Shown here: positions 1 through 6,180 of the stretch, in pieces
How positions within the stretch are numbered: position 1 is the first letter of the stretch
Layout: every line of letters starts with the position of its first letter
Made by a program: the position numbers and the translations under genes
The notes under the pieces: model-generated
The model's input: the letters and a program-made list of their open reading frames with translations, nothing else
Told to the model about the DNA's origin: nothing
The model's database searches: none
Source of the DNA: Candidatus Nesterenkonia stercoripullorum
GTDB lineage: Bacteria > Actinomycetota > Actinomycetes > Actinomycetales > Micrococcaceae
Direction: 5' to 3'
Length of the DNA stretch: 6,863 nt
Assembly: GCA_019114115.1 (NCBI GenBank)
Contig: DXGD01000242.1
Location: 1-6,863 of the forward strand

Positions 1-135
1 CCCCAGGCTGACCGGCTCTCGCAGGACTTTCGCCGAGATCCGAGCCCTGACCGGGTGCCCACCGGCCCAGGAGTCAACGAACACGTCCGCGTGACCGGGC
101 TTCACCCAGACGGAGGAGCGGGGCCGGCCGCTCAT
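1..135 (-). pseudogene. C-terminal domain fragment of a glycosyltransferase paralogue, apparently 5'-truncated, running off the left edge
   Basis: Reading from 135 down to 1 gives 45 residues with no stop. From residue 14 on, the frame matches the last part of the glycosyltransferase at the right edge of the window. The shared pattern is G-(H/Y)-ADVFVD, then single A, G, P and two R positions, then I-x-AK-x-L-x-EPVS-(L/F)-G. I count 21 identical residues in 32. The match fades near residues 2-13, although both have a (S/T)GR there. There is no glycosyltransferase catalytic body upstream: the same frame continued into 136-198 shows nothing similar and lies inside the ATPase gene's 3' end. An ATG sits at 135, 23 nt after the ATPase stop, but only a poor ribosome binding site precedes it. 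I read this as the 3' remnant of a second glycosyltransferase gene cut by the arrival of the ABC operon. It could instead be a small stand-alone gene starting at 135. Homology is seen directly; truncation is inferred. Confidence 0.6.
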
Positions 136-158
136 CGACAGACTTGGGACCCAGCAGC

Positions 159-980
159 TCAGGCGCTCTGTTCCGAAGTCAGCGAATCGAGCAGCTGCCG
201 TCGGAGGGCCCTGTACTCCTCACTTGCCTCGATGGCGTCTCGATCGCGGGGGCGGTCGAACGGCACCTGGAGCTCCTCCTGGACGCGCGCCTGGGGTCCT
301 TGCGAGAGGACAAGGATCCGGTCCGAAAGGAGCAGAGCCTCGTCCACATCGTGAGTGACCAGGACGAACGTCCGCTTCTCCTGCTCGGAAAGGTGCAGCA
401 GCTGCAGCTGCAGGGAATACCGGGTGAGCGCGTCGAGGGCCGCCAGGGGCTCGTCCAGGAGCAGGACCTCCGACTCCAGGGCGAACGCCCTGGCGATGCC
501 CACGCGTTGCTGCATGCCTCCGGAAAGCTGCGCGGGCTTGACGTCCTTCGCCGCTTCCAGGTGCACCAAGTCCAGCCATTTGTCCGCAAGCTCCCCCTTC
601 GACTGAGCTGAACGGCTCGACTTCCCGTCGGCATCCAGCGCGAACAGGACGTTCTGCCGGGCCGTGAGCCAAGGCAGCAGCACGTGCTGCTGGAAGACCA
701 CGCCGAGCCGGCGGCTCGGCCGGGTGATGGGGTCTCCAGCCAGGACGATGCTGCCAGTGTCCGGCTGCTCCAGGCCCGCCAACAGCTTCAGCAGGGTCGA
801 CTTTCCGGAGCCGGAGGGCCCGATGATCGCGACGAACTCGCCCTGTTCGATGCTGAACGTGGTCTCCCCCAGGACCTGCTGGAATCCACGCCGGCCACGG
901 CGAAATCCTTTGCTCACCCGGTTCACCGCGAGCGCGGGCGGCGTCTGGGTATGCGTGCTGTGCTCTGTCAGCAGGGTCAT
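159..980 (-). CDS. ABC transporter ATP-binding protein, nitrate/sulfonate/taurine (NrtD/SsuB) type
   Basis: A 273-residue cytoplasmic ATPase that would power the permease encoded just upstream. All ABC hallmarks are present: Walker A GPSGSGKST (about 54-62), Q-loop VFQQ (95-98) followed by LLPWLTA, signature LSGGMQQRVGIARA (152-165), Walker B LLLDEP with catalytic Glu177, D-loop ALDA, and the H-loop His210 in VTHDVDEAL. The LPW after the Q-loop and the HDVDEAL segment are typical of the NrtD/SsuB/TauB subfamily. I chose the ATG at 980 over an in-frame start at 1070. The longer version would overlap the permease 3' end and add 30 residues unlike the family, while the shorter one starts 25 nt after the permease stop with a weak AGGA in front. 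Residues 27-35 are a basic stretch ahead of the conserved core. It is the last intact gene of the operon. The enzyme class is certain; the substrate is not readable from an ATPase. Confidence 0.95.
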   Translation of the reverse strand: MTLLTEHSTHTQTPPALAVNRVSKGFRRGRRGFQQVLGETTFSIEQGEFVAIIGPSGSGKSTLLKLLAGLEQPDTGSIVLAGDPITRPSRRLGVVFQQHVLLPWLTARQNVLFALDADGKSSRSAQSKGELADKWLDLVHLEAAKDVKPAQLSGGMQQRVGIARAFALESEVLLLDEPLAALDALTRYSLQLQLLHLSEQEKRTFVLVTHDVDEALLLSDRILVLSQGPQARVQEELQVPFDRPRDRDAIEASEEYRALRRQLLDSLTSEQSA

Positions 981-1005
981 AGTCGATGTCCTAAGCGTCG
1001 GAGGG

Positions 1006-1884
1006 TCAGCCCGCAGGCGTGAGTCGGTGCAGTTGGGCGATCGAGCGGTCCAGCGCGAACCCCACAGCACCGATGATGAGGATGGCGACGACGATCGAGT
1101 TGATGTTCATGGCGTTCCACTCGTTCCATACGAAGTGGCCCATCCCCCGACTGCCCACGATCATCTCGGCCGCGATGATCACCAGCCAGGCCGTGGACAG
1201 CGACGTACGCAGTCCGGTGACGATCGAGGGCAGCGTGGCTGGCAGCAGCACCCGCAGGGTCCGGTTGAACGAGGTCGCTTCCAGGGTCCTGGCCAGGTCC
1301 AGGTAGAGCGGATCGACCCGGCGCACGCCGTCGACAGTGTTGATGAGGATCAGCCACAGCGAGGCCATGAAGATCACGAAGACCGCTGTCGCCTCGGAGT
1401 CCCGGAGCACGGCCAGCCCGATCGGCAGCCAGGCCAGCGGCGAGACCGGACGGAGCACCTGGATGACCGGATCCAGCGCGTCGTTGATCATCCGGTTGGT
1501 GCCCAGCAGCAGTCCCAGCGGCACAGCGACCACTGCGGCCAGCCCGAAGCCCAGAAGCACCCGCTGCAAGGAAGCCAGCAGGTGGAAGACGATGCCGACG
1601 TTGTTCGGCGGGTCGTAGACGAACGCCGTGGACAGCACCTCCACCAGCCGTGTCCAGCTGGCTGCCGGGGTCGGCGCGAGTCCGCCGTCGTCGAAGCCCG
1701 CTGCCGCCAGGTGCCAGATGGCGATCAGGGCCGCCAGCAGAGCCACCGAGAGCCCTGCCGTTTTCCACCGGAAGACGCCGCGGCGCTCAGGGCGCTGATT
1801 CTGCACCGGAGGCGAGGCCTCCCTGGCGTCGCTGGGCCCGGTGGACCCACCGGCCACCGTGGTTCCACGTGCGTCACTGCTCAT
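1006..1884 (-). CDS. ABC transporter permease, NrtB/SsuC type
   Basis: A 292-residue integral membrane protein of the binding-protein-dependent transport family. After a polar, probably cytoplasmic N-terminus of about 40 residues come hydrophobic helices at roughly 43-63, 95-125, 135-155 and 165-190. The EAA-type coupling loop follows (ARTLEATSFNRTLRVLLPAT) and then the last two helices. RPVSPLAWLPIGLA and the closing IIGAVGFALDR resemble nitrate-type NrtB permeases more than ordinary SsuC ones. The coupling loop has Glu where most family members have Gly (LEATS rather than LGAS); NrtB proteins also lack that Gly. I chose the ATG at 1884 rather than an in-frame upstream one at 1905. At 1884 the ATG overlaps the binding-protein stop as ATGA, and an AGGTGA ribosome site ends 4 nt before it. 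This implies translational coupling between binding protein and permease. Confidence 0.93.
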   Translation of the reverse strand: MSSDARGTTVAGGSTGPSDAREASPPVQNQRPERRGVFRWKTAGLSVALLAALIAIWHLAAAGFDDGGLAPTPAASWTRLVEVLSTAFVYDPPNNVGIVFHLLASLQRVLLGFGLAAVVAVPLGLLLGTNRMINDALDPVIQVLRPVSPLAWLPIGLAVLRDSEATAVFVIFMASLWLILINTVDGVRRVDPLYLDLARTLEATSFNRTLRVLLPATLPSIVTGLRTSLSTAWLVIIAAEMIVGSRGMGHFVWNEWNAMNINSIVVAILIIGAVGFALDRSIAQLHRLTPAG

Positions 1885-3158
1885 CGCGTCACCTGCTCGA
1901 TCCACTGCGAAGGGTCATGGGGGTCGAATGTCTCTCCGAGCACGGTCTCCTTCGCGCGCTCTTCAGTGTTCAGTTCCAGCTGGGAGAGCACTGACGACGC
2001 CGATTCAGCATCCAGGACGTCGTCGGCCGCGGCGAAGAGCTCAGCGCTGGTGGAGAGGCTCATACCCTCGGCGAGTCCCCAGCGCTGCATGGCGTAGAGC
2101 ATCCACACCGCGTAGGAGCGATGGGGGTAGGGCTGGAATCCGATGCGGTCCGGGACGCTGTGCTGCCCGCCGGCGCCGTCGTCGAACTCTCCGGTGAGGA
2201 CCGAGGTCAGCACCGGCTGCGGCAGGTCCAGATAGGCGGGCTGGGCCATCTGCTCCGCCGTATCAGCCCGGTGGTTCGGATCGTCGATCCACTTCGCGGT
2301 ATCGCCGATCGCCCGCAGCAGCGCCTGGTAGGTCTGCGGATTGGCGGAGGCGAAGTCGTCGGCGACGGCGAAGCTGCAGCAGGGGTGGTCCTCCCAGAGC
2401 TCTTTGGTCAGCGTGAGGATGAATCCGGCGTCCTCCGCCACGGCACGCTGGGTGAACTGGTCGGGGAGGCAGAAGGCATCGATCTCCCCCACTGCCAGCG
2501 CGGTGACCATATCGGCCGGGCGCATGATGCGCAGGTCCACGTCCGCGTCAGGGTCAAGCCCACCGGAGGCCAGGTAGTCCCGCGCGAGCAGGTTGTGCAC
2601 CGAGTAGTCGAAGGGCAGCCCCAGGCGCAGGCCGTCGAAGTCCTCAGGCCCTTCAACGATCCCCATCAGCTCCTTCGAGACCGTGATCCCGTTGCCGTTG
2701 GTGTTCGTGACATACGGAAGCCGGATATCGCGCTGACCGGAGGCGAAGTGGTGATGGATGGCCAGCGGCATCGGCGCCAGCATGTGCGTGGCGTCGAGCT
2801 CACCGGCGACGAACGCGATCCACAGTTCGGCCCATCCGGTGAACCGCCGGAGGGTGACGTTGAGGCCGTACTGCTCGTAGAGGCCGAGCGCGGCAGCGCT
2901 GACGATCGGCGAGCCGCAGGTGATCGGCACGAATCCGATCGTGATCTCCGGCTGCTCCACGCCCTCCGGCGCTGGGAGGCTGGGCTCGACCTCGATCGAC
3001 GCCGGCCCGCCCGAGCTTCCGGAAGCAGGGGCGCAAGCCGCCAGCATCCCCACGGCCGAGGCACCGGCACCTAGCTGCAGCAGGCTCCGTCGCGTGAGGA
3101 CAGGCCGCCCATGTCCCGACGTCTCACGTGCCGCCCTGTGCCTGCTCGAAGGCACCAT
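1881..3158 (-). CDS. Tat-exported lipoprotein solute-binding protein, NrtA/CmpA-like
   Basis: A 425-residue extracytoplasmic binding protein of the ABC importer. The N-terminus has a twin-arginine start (LTRRSLLQLG, Arg23-Arg24), a hydrophobic stretch, and a lipobox LAAC with Cys42 as the lipidated residue, so it is probably exported folded by Tat and anchored to the membrane. The mature part follows the NrtA/CmpA pattern. It has GFVPITCGSP (75-84), then AALGLYEQYGLNV, then GELDATHMLAPMPLAI, then LPFDYSVHNLLARDYL, and finally LWEDHPCCSF (254-263). Cysteines 81, 230, 260 and 261, plus His125 and a triple His at 135-137, are notable because such proteins usually have few cysteines. The start at 3158 is supported by GAGGGA about 9 nt upstream; it lies 3 nt after the flavoprotein stop. 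The family is nitrate/bicarbonate-like by sequence pattern, but no nitrate assimilation gene accompanies it, so the ligand is open. Confidence 0.93.
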   Translation of the reverse strand: MVPSSRHRAARETSGHGRPVLTRRSLLQLGAGASAVGMLAACAPASGSSGGPASIEVEPSLPAPEGVEQPEITIGFVPITCGSPIVSAAALGLYEQYGLNVTLRRFTGWAELWIAFVAGELDATHMLAPMPLAIHHHFASGQRDIRLPYVTNTNGNGITVSKELMGIVEGPEDFDGLRLGLPFDYSVHNLLARDYLASGGLDPDADVDLRIMRPADMVTALAVGEIDAFCLPDQFTQRAVAEDAGFILTLTKELWEDHPCCSFAVADDFASANPQTYQALLRAIGDTAKWIDDPNHRADTAEQMAQPAYLDLPQPVLTSVLTGEFDDGAGGQHSVPDRIGFQPYPHRSYAVWMLYAMQRWGLAEGMSLSTSAELFAAADDVLDAESASSVLSQLELNTEERAKETVLGETFDPHDPSQWIEQVTR

Positions 3159-3161
3159 CGC

Positions 3162-4292
3162 CTAGCGTCCCTCAGAGAGTTCCCAGCGCAGCTGCGCCTC
3201 GGAGGGGGACTGGACCGGGATGAACGTCGCCTCCCGGTACCGACGGTTGACGTCGGAGTCGACGATATAGGCCTTGCCGCCAGCCGTTTTCACCTCCAGC
3301 GCCGCCGATTCCGTGGCGAGCCTGCCGGAGGTCAGCCGGAGCGAGAGGACATCCTGCGCAGAGCACTGCTCCCCTCCCACCAGCTGCGCGTAGTCACATA
3401 CCCGCTGCCTGGCGCTGGAGAGCCTGCGGCCCAGATCCTGATGGTCTTCCGCGAAGACCGCGTTGACCCCGGTGAGCTTCTGCTCGGTCCGCGCGTGACT
3501 CTCCGTAGCGAGTCCGAGGCAGAAACTGGTCTGCAGAATCGCGAAGGACGGCCGGCACTGACGCAAGAAATCTCGGAATGCCCAGCTCAGAACTTGCTCT
3601 TCGGTGATGGCCACGCTGTCCAGCGTCACGTACGTCGACACCGTGCCCTGCAGCGCCAAGAGGTTCAGATCCCGGCCGACGGTCACGCCCTCCTGCGCGA
3701 GCCGGAAGGCGACGATCACACGCTGACGCTCGCCGGCGTCGTCGGCAGTGTCCTCCGGCGCATAGGCCGCAGAGATCACGACGGCGTCCGAGTACAGGTT
3801 CGAGGCCCAGGGCAGGCTCCCGGACAGCCGGTAGCCGCCGGCACCATCTCGCTCCAGGCTCAGGTCCAGATCCCCAGCGCCGACGAAGTTCTTGAACCCG
3901 GAGGCCATCCCGGACACCCCAGGGGTATGACCCGAGCGCAGCTCGCCAAGCAGCGCATCCGCATAGTCGGTGCCGGCGGTCGCCAGGTATTCGATGCTCA
4001 TCCGGTGCCCCCACAGCGCGAAAGCCGTACTCAGCGAGCGCCTGGCCAGGGCCTCTACCACTGCCGCCTGCTGGGCCAAGCCGGCGTCGCGATTGGCCGG
4101 CGCGCCCAGCGCGATGAGCCCGGCCTCCGCCAGAACCGGGAAGAGATCACGAGGGTGTGCACGGCCGGCGTCGACCTCCGCAGCAGAGGTCGCGGCCCAG
4201 TCCAGCACTTCCTCAGGGATGCTCACTGGAACCAGCAGTCCCTCGTCGGTGCAGGGTGGGTGGTGTGCCGCAGTCGCAGGTGGTCTCGTCAC
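3162..4292 (-). CDS. Non-canonical acyl-CoA-dehydrogenase-fold flavoprotein (possible oxidase or monooxygenase)
   Basis: A 376-residue protein, normal length for the acyl-CoA dehydrogenase superfamily. It has an N-terminal helical domain (about 20-120), a central beta domain (about 125-230) and a C-terminal helical domain. The flavin-contact motif is recognisable as PWASN (161-165) after GYRLSGSL. Near the C-terminus is RRYREATF (350-357), matching the usual RxYRDA region. Two hallmarks are missing. The TEPxAGSD-like acyl-CoA motif is replaced by GVSGMASGFKNFVGAGD (125-141). The stretch where the catalytic Glu of YEGTxEIQ normally sits reads IPVQSPSEAQ (358-367), with no Glu at the equivalent position. 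Superfamily members in sulfur scavenging (SfnB, DszC and similar) are oxidases or monooxygenases, so a flavin-dependent oxidation of the imported solute is plausible but inferred. The start is a GTG at 4292 with AAGGGA about 11 nt upstream. No flavin reductase partner is visible in the window. Confidence 0.85.
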   Translation of the reverse strand: MTRPPATAAHHPPCTDEGLLVPVSIPEEVLDWAATSAAEVDAGRAHPRDLFPVLAEAGLIALGAPANRDAGLAQQAAVVEALARRSLSTAFALWGHRMSIEYLATAGTDYADALLGELRSGHTPGVSGMASGFKNFVGAGDLDLSLERDGAGGYRLSGSLPWASNLYSDAVVISAAYAPEDTADDAGERQRVIVAFRLAQEGVTVGRDLNLLALQGTVSTYVTLDSVAITEEQVLSWAFRDFLRQCRPSFAILQTSFCLGLATESHARTEQKLTGVNAVFAEDHQDLGRRLSSARQRVCDYAQLVGGEQCSAQDVLSLRLTSGRLATESAALEVKTAGGKAYIVDSDVNRRYREATFIPVQSPSEAQLRWELSEGR

Positions 4293-4338
4293 GTCGTCGG
4301 ACGTCCCTTCTCAGCTGGCAGGGGCCTCAGCGACTGGC

Positions 4339-4890
4339 TCACTCCGTGGAGCGGCCGCCGTCGTTGAGCGTGGTCTCGAGGGCAGCCGAGCGGGTGAACG
4401 TGTTCACCACGGGCGACCATTTCACGGCATTGTCGGTGATCTCCTGGAGGGTGGCCTCGTCGGCGTCGCCCTCCAGCGTCACGTGGATCCGAATGGTGTG
4501 GACTCCGAGCCGTTTCTCCGGGTCCAGATCGCCGACTCCCCAGGTGGCAGATATGTCGATGTCGCCTTCGACGTTCACCTCGACTCTGCTCAGGGCCACT
4601 TCGCGTGCGGTGGCATTGGCCACCAGGCCCACGGAGACGCAGGAGCCCAGGGCACCCAGTGCGATCTCCGTGGGGTTGGGAGCTTCGTCGTCGCCCAGCA
4701 GCTGCGGAGGCTCCGAGATGAGGAAGGGCTGGTGCTCGCGCACGTAGTTCTGGTTCCGGAATCCGGACTCGGCCACGGTCCGCGACTTCACGACCTTGTG
4801 GCCGTGGCTGGGGTTCTGCTTGTTCTTGGCGGAGAGACGCTCCAGCCCCTCAGCATCGATGCCGTCAAACTCTGCAGTACGCGTGCTCAT
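4339..4890 (-). CDS. OsmC-family protein with a single conserved cysteine
   Basis: A 183-residue cytoplasmic protein, first gene of the operon. The fold signature is the segment PTEIALGALGSCVSVGLVANAT (in pieces, about 73-95), with Cys84 where Ohr/OsmC peroxidases carry their peroxidatic cysteine. The second, resolving cysteine normally lies in a CPxxNT-like motif near the C-terminus; here it is WSPVVNTFTR with Ser159. Two-cysteine thiol-peroxidase chemistry is therefore unlikely as classically described. It may use an external thiol, or may handle a different thiol or sulfur substrate. The start at 4890 is decisive: AAGGAG lies 8 nt upstream, whereas an in-frame ATG at 4935 would add 15 residues and swallow that site. 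The downstream flavoprotein gene begins 46 nt after the stop, so co-transcription is very likely. Confidence 0.9.
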   Translation of the reverse strand: MSTRTAEFDGIDAEGLERLSAKNKQNPSHGHKVVKSRTVAESGFRNQNYVREHQPFLISEPPQLLGDDEAPNPTEIALGALGSCVSVGLVANATAREVALSRVEVNVEGDIDISATWGVGDLDPEKRLGVHTIRIHVTLEGDADEATLQEITDNAVKWSPVVNTFTRSAALETTLNDGGRSTE

Positions 4891-4924
4891 ACCAGCTCTC
4901 CTTGATGCGCGGGGAAACGACGTG

Positions 4925-4950
4925 CTCCTGTGCATGCTAGGAGAAACTCC
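4925..4950. promoter_or_regulatory. Overlapping inverted repeats upstream of the OsmC gene, possible operator
   Basis: On the plus strand CTCCT (4925-4929) and AGGAG (4939-4943) form an inverted repeat around a central GCATGC, and the same AGGAG can instead pair with CTCC (4947-4950) across AAA. The element lies 35-60 nt upstream of the OsmC start. A weak -10-like TAGCAT occurs on the minus strand at 4939-4934, but I see no convincing -35 at 16-18 nt from it. An operator or a short alternative hairpin in the leader are both possible; function is not shown. Confidence 0.3.
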
Positions 4951-4988
4951 GGGGTCAGTGATCCGGCGAGGTCACATGGGGACATAAA

Positions 4989-5043
4989 GTCGCCGCAGGT
5001 GAGGGGGCCAACGTGGCCGCAGGTGCAACCCCCGCGCAACCCC
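4989..5043. repeat. Short direct repeats in the divergent intergenic region
   Basis: GTCGCCGCAGGTG (4989-5001) recurs with one mismatch as GTGGCCGCAGGTG (5013-5025), 24 nt apart. Immediately after, GCAACCCC occurs at 5025-5032 and again at 5036-5043, 11 nt apart, one helical turn. The CAGGTG core appears a third time, inverted, as CACCTG at 5074-5079, just before the ribosome binding site of the alcohol dehydrogenase. The arrangement between divergent genes suits a regulator-binding region, but chance repeats in GC-rich DNA cannot be excluded. Confidence 0.35.
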
Positions 5044-5083
5044 AGTGTGATTACCGTCATAGGTACCGGTTTTCACCTGTGAC

Positions 5084-5090
5084 AAAGGAG
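5084..5090 (+). promoter_or_regulatory. Strong ribosome binding site for the alcohol dehydrogenase
   Basis: AAAGGAG ends 5 nt before the ATG at 5096. This fixes the start over the in-frame ATG three codons later. Strong translation is expected. Confidence 0.8.
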
Positions 5091-5095
5091 TAACA

Positions 5096-6124
5096 ATGTC
5101 AACCATGACAGCAGCTGTCGTTCGAGACTTTGGGGCCGATCTCGACGTCACCGAGTACCCCACCCCAGAGCCAGGGCCGGGCCAGGCGCTGGTGAAGCTG
5201 ATCGCCACCGGCGTCTGCCACACCGACCTGCATGCCAAGGACGGCGACTGGCCGATCAAGCCCTCTCCCCCTTTCGTCCCCGGCCACGAAGGCGTCGGCA
5301 TCGTGGAGAAACTGGGCGAAGGCGTCACCTCCCTCGAAGTCGGGCAGACAGTGGGCAACGCCTGGCTGTGGAGCGCCTGCGGGAACTGTGAGCACTGCCG
5401 GACCGGCTGGGAGACGCTGTGCGAGCAGCAGACCAACGGCGGATACAGTACCGACGGCTCGTTCGGCGAGTACATGCTGGTCGACGCGCGGTTCGCCGCC
5501 CCGATCCCGGAAGGCTCCGATCCGCACGAGATCGCTCCGGTGCTGTGCGCAGGCGTGACAGTGTACAAAGCGCTGAAGCAGACGGAGGTCCGGCCGGGCC
5601 AGTGGGTGGCGATCTCCGGGATCGGCGGCCTGGGCCACATCGCCGTGCAATATGCCGTCGCGATGGGCATGCGGGTCATCGCCATCGATATCGCCGATGA
5701 CAAGCTGAACCTGGCGTCCCAGCACGGTGCCGAGATCACGCTGAACGCCAAGGGAGCCGATCCCGCCAACGAGATCCAGGAGAAGATCGGCGGAGCGCAC
5801 GGCGTGCTGGTGACCGCAGTGCATCCCAGCGCCTTCGGCCAGGCCATCGGCATGGCCCGCCGCGGCGGCACGATCGTCTTCAACGGTCTGCCTCCAGGCG
5901 AGTTCCCGGCCCCGATCTTCGACATCGTGCTCAAGGGCCTGACCATCCGCGGCTCGATCGTCGGCACCCGGCAGGACATGGAAGAGGCGCTGGACTTCTA
6001 CGCCCGCGGTCTCATCCACCCGACGTACTCCAAGCGGCCGCTGGACGATATCAACGCCATCCTCGATGAGATGCACCACGGCAAGATCGACGGCCGAGTC
6101 GTCATCGACTACGCCGAGCAGTGA
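5096..6124 (+). CDS. adhP: Zinc-dependent alcohol dehydrogenase, AdhP type
   Basis: A 342-residue medium-chain dehydrogenase that interconverts primary alcohols and aldehydes with NAD(H). Catalytic zinc ligands are Cys41 in GVCHTD, His64 with Glu65 in PGHEG, and Cys151 in VLCAGVT. The structural zinc site is the four-cysteine lobe CGNCEHC...C (Cys95, 98, 101, 109). The Rossmann glycine motif GIGGLG is at 175-180 and the acidic Asp198 at the end of the second strand (VIAID) favours NAD over NADP. Length and motif order match bacterial AdhP, and no key residue is missing. It is transcribed divergently from the OsmC operon across 205 bp and ends at a strong hairpin. The shared intergenic region raises the possibility of common control, perhaps to process an aldehyde or alcohol made by the operon's flavoprotein, but that link is inferred. 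A housekeeping role in ethanol or aldehyde metabolism is equally possible. Confidence 0.95.
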   Translation: MSTMTAAVVRDFGADLDVTEYPTPEPGPGQALVKLIATGVCHTDLHAKDGDWPIKPSPPFVPGHEGVGIVEKLGEGVTSLEVGQTVGNAWLWSACGNCEHCRTGWETLCEQQTNGGYSTDGSFGEYMLVDARFAAPIPEGSDPHEIAPVLCAGVTVYKALKQTEVRPGQWVAISGIGGLGHIAVQYAVAMGMRVIAIDIADDKLNLASQHGAEITLNAKGADPANEIQEKIGGAHGVLVTAVHPSAFGQAIGMARRGGTIVFNGLPPGEFPAPIFDIVLKGLTIRGSIVGTRQDMEEALDFYARGLIHPTYSKRPLDDINAILDEMHHGKIDGRVVIDYAEQ

Positions 6125-6134
6125 CACGGCAGGA

Positions 6135-6180
6135 AGATGGGCCCTGCCCTCTCGATTGAAGGAGGGGGCACGGCCCATCT
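6135..6180. terminator. Hairpin terminator between convergent genes
   Basis: AGATGGGCC (6135-6143) pairs perfectly with GGCCCATCT (6172-6180). Further pairing inside the loop is possible between CTGCCC and GGGGCA. It begins 10 nt after the alcohol dehydrogenase stop, and its right arm overlaps the stop codon of the convergent glycosyltransferase (6181-6179). Neither side has a clear T-run, as is common in actinobacteria. It probably acts in both directions. Confidence 0.75.

Noticed and set aside
159..1070. Longer ATPase start at 1070
   Set aside because: It would overlap the permease coding end by more than 60 nt and add 30 unconserved residues; the start at 980 fits operon spacing.
664..2097. 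477-codon plus-strand open frame antisense to the ATPase and permease genes
   Set aside because: The translation is low-complexity, rich in Arg, Gln and Gly, with no recognisable domain. The minus strand carries complete ABC genes with all motifs. Long antisense frames are expected in GC-rich DNA.
2121..3074. 317-codon plus-strand open frame antisense to the binding protein
   Set aside because: Composition typical of a shadow frame; the minus strand has a signal peptide and NrtA-type motifs.
1006..3158. Assignment of the importer as a true nitrate transporter (nrtABD)
   Set aside because: Sequence patterns are NrtA/NrtB-like, but no nitrate or nitrite reductase genes are nearby and the partners are flavoprotein and OsmC genes, so I left the substrate and gene symbols blank.
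3111..4367. 418-codon plus-strand open frame antisense to the flavoprotein
   Set aside because: No family resemblance, Arg/Gly/Gln-rich composition, and no ribosome site. The opposite strand encodes a clear acyl-CoA-dehydrogenase-fold protein.
4891..4935. Longer OsmC start at 4935
   Set aside because: The perfect AAGGAG before 4890 decides for the shorter protein.
4972..6178. Long minus-strand open frames antisense to the alcohol dehydrogenase
   Set aside because: The plus strand encodes a complete AdhP with all zinc ligands and a strong ribosome site. The antisense translations have no domain pattern.
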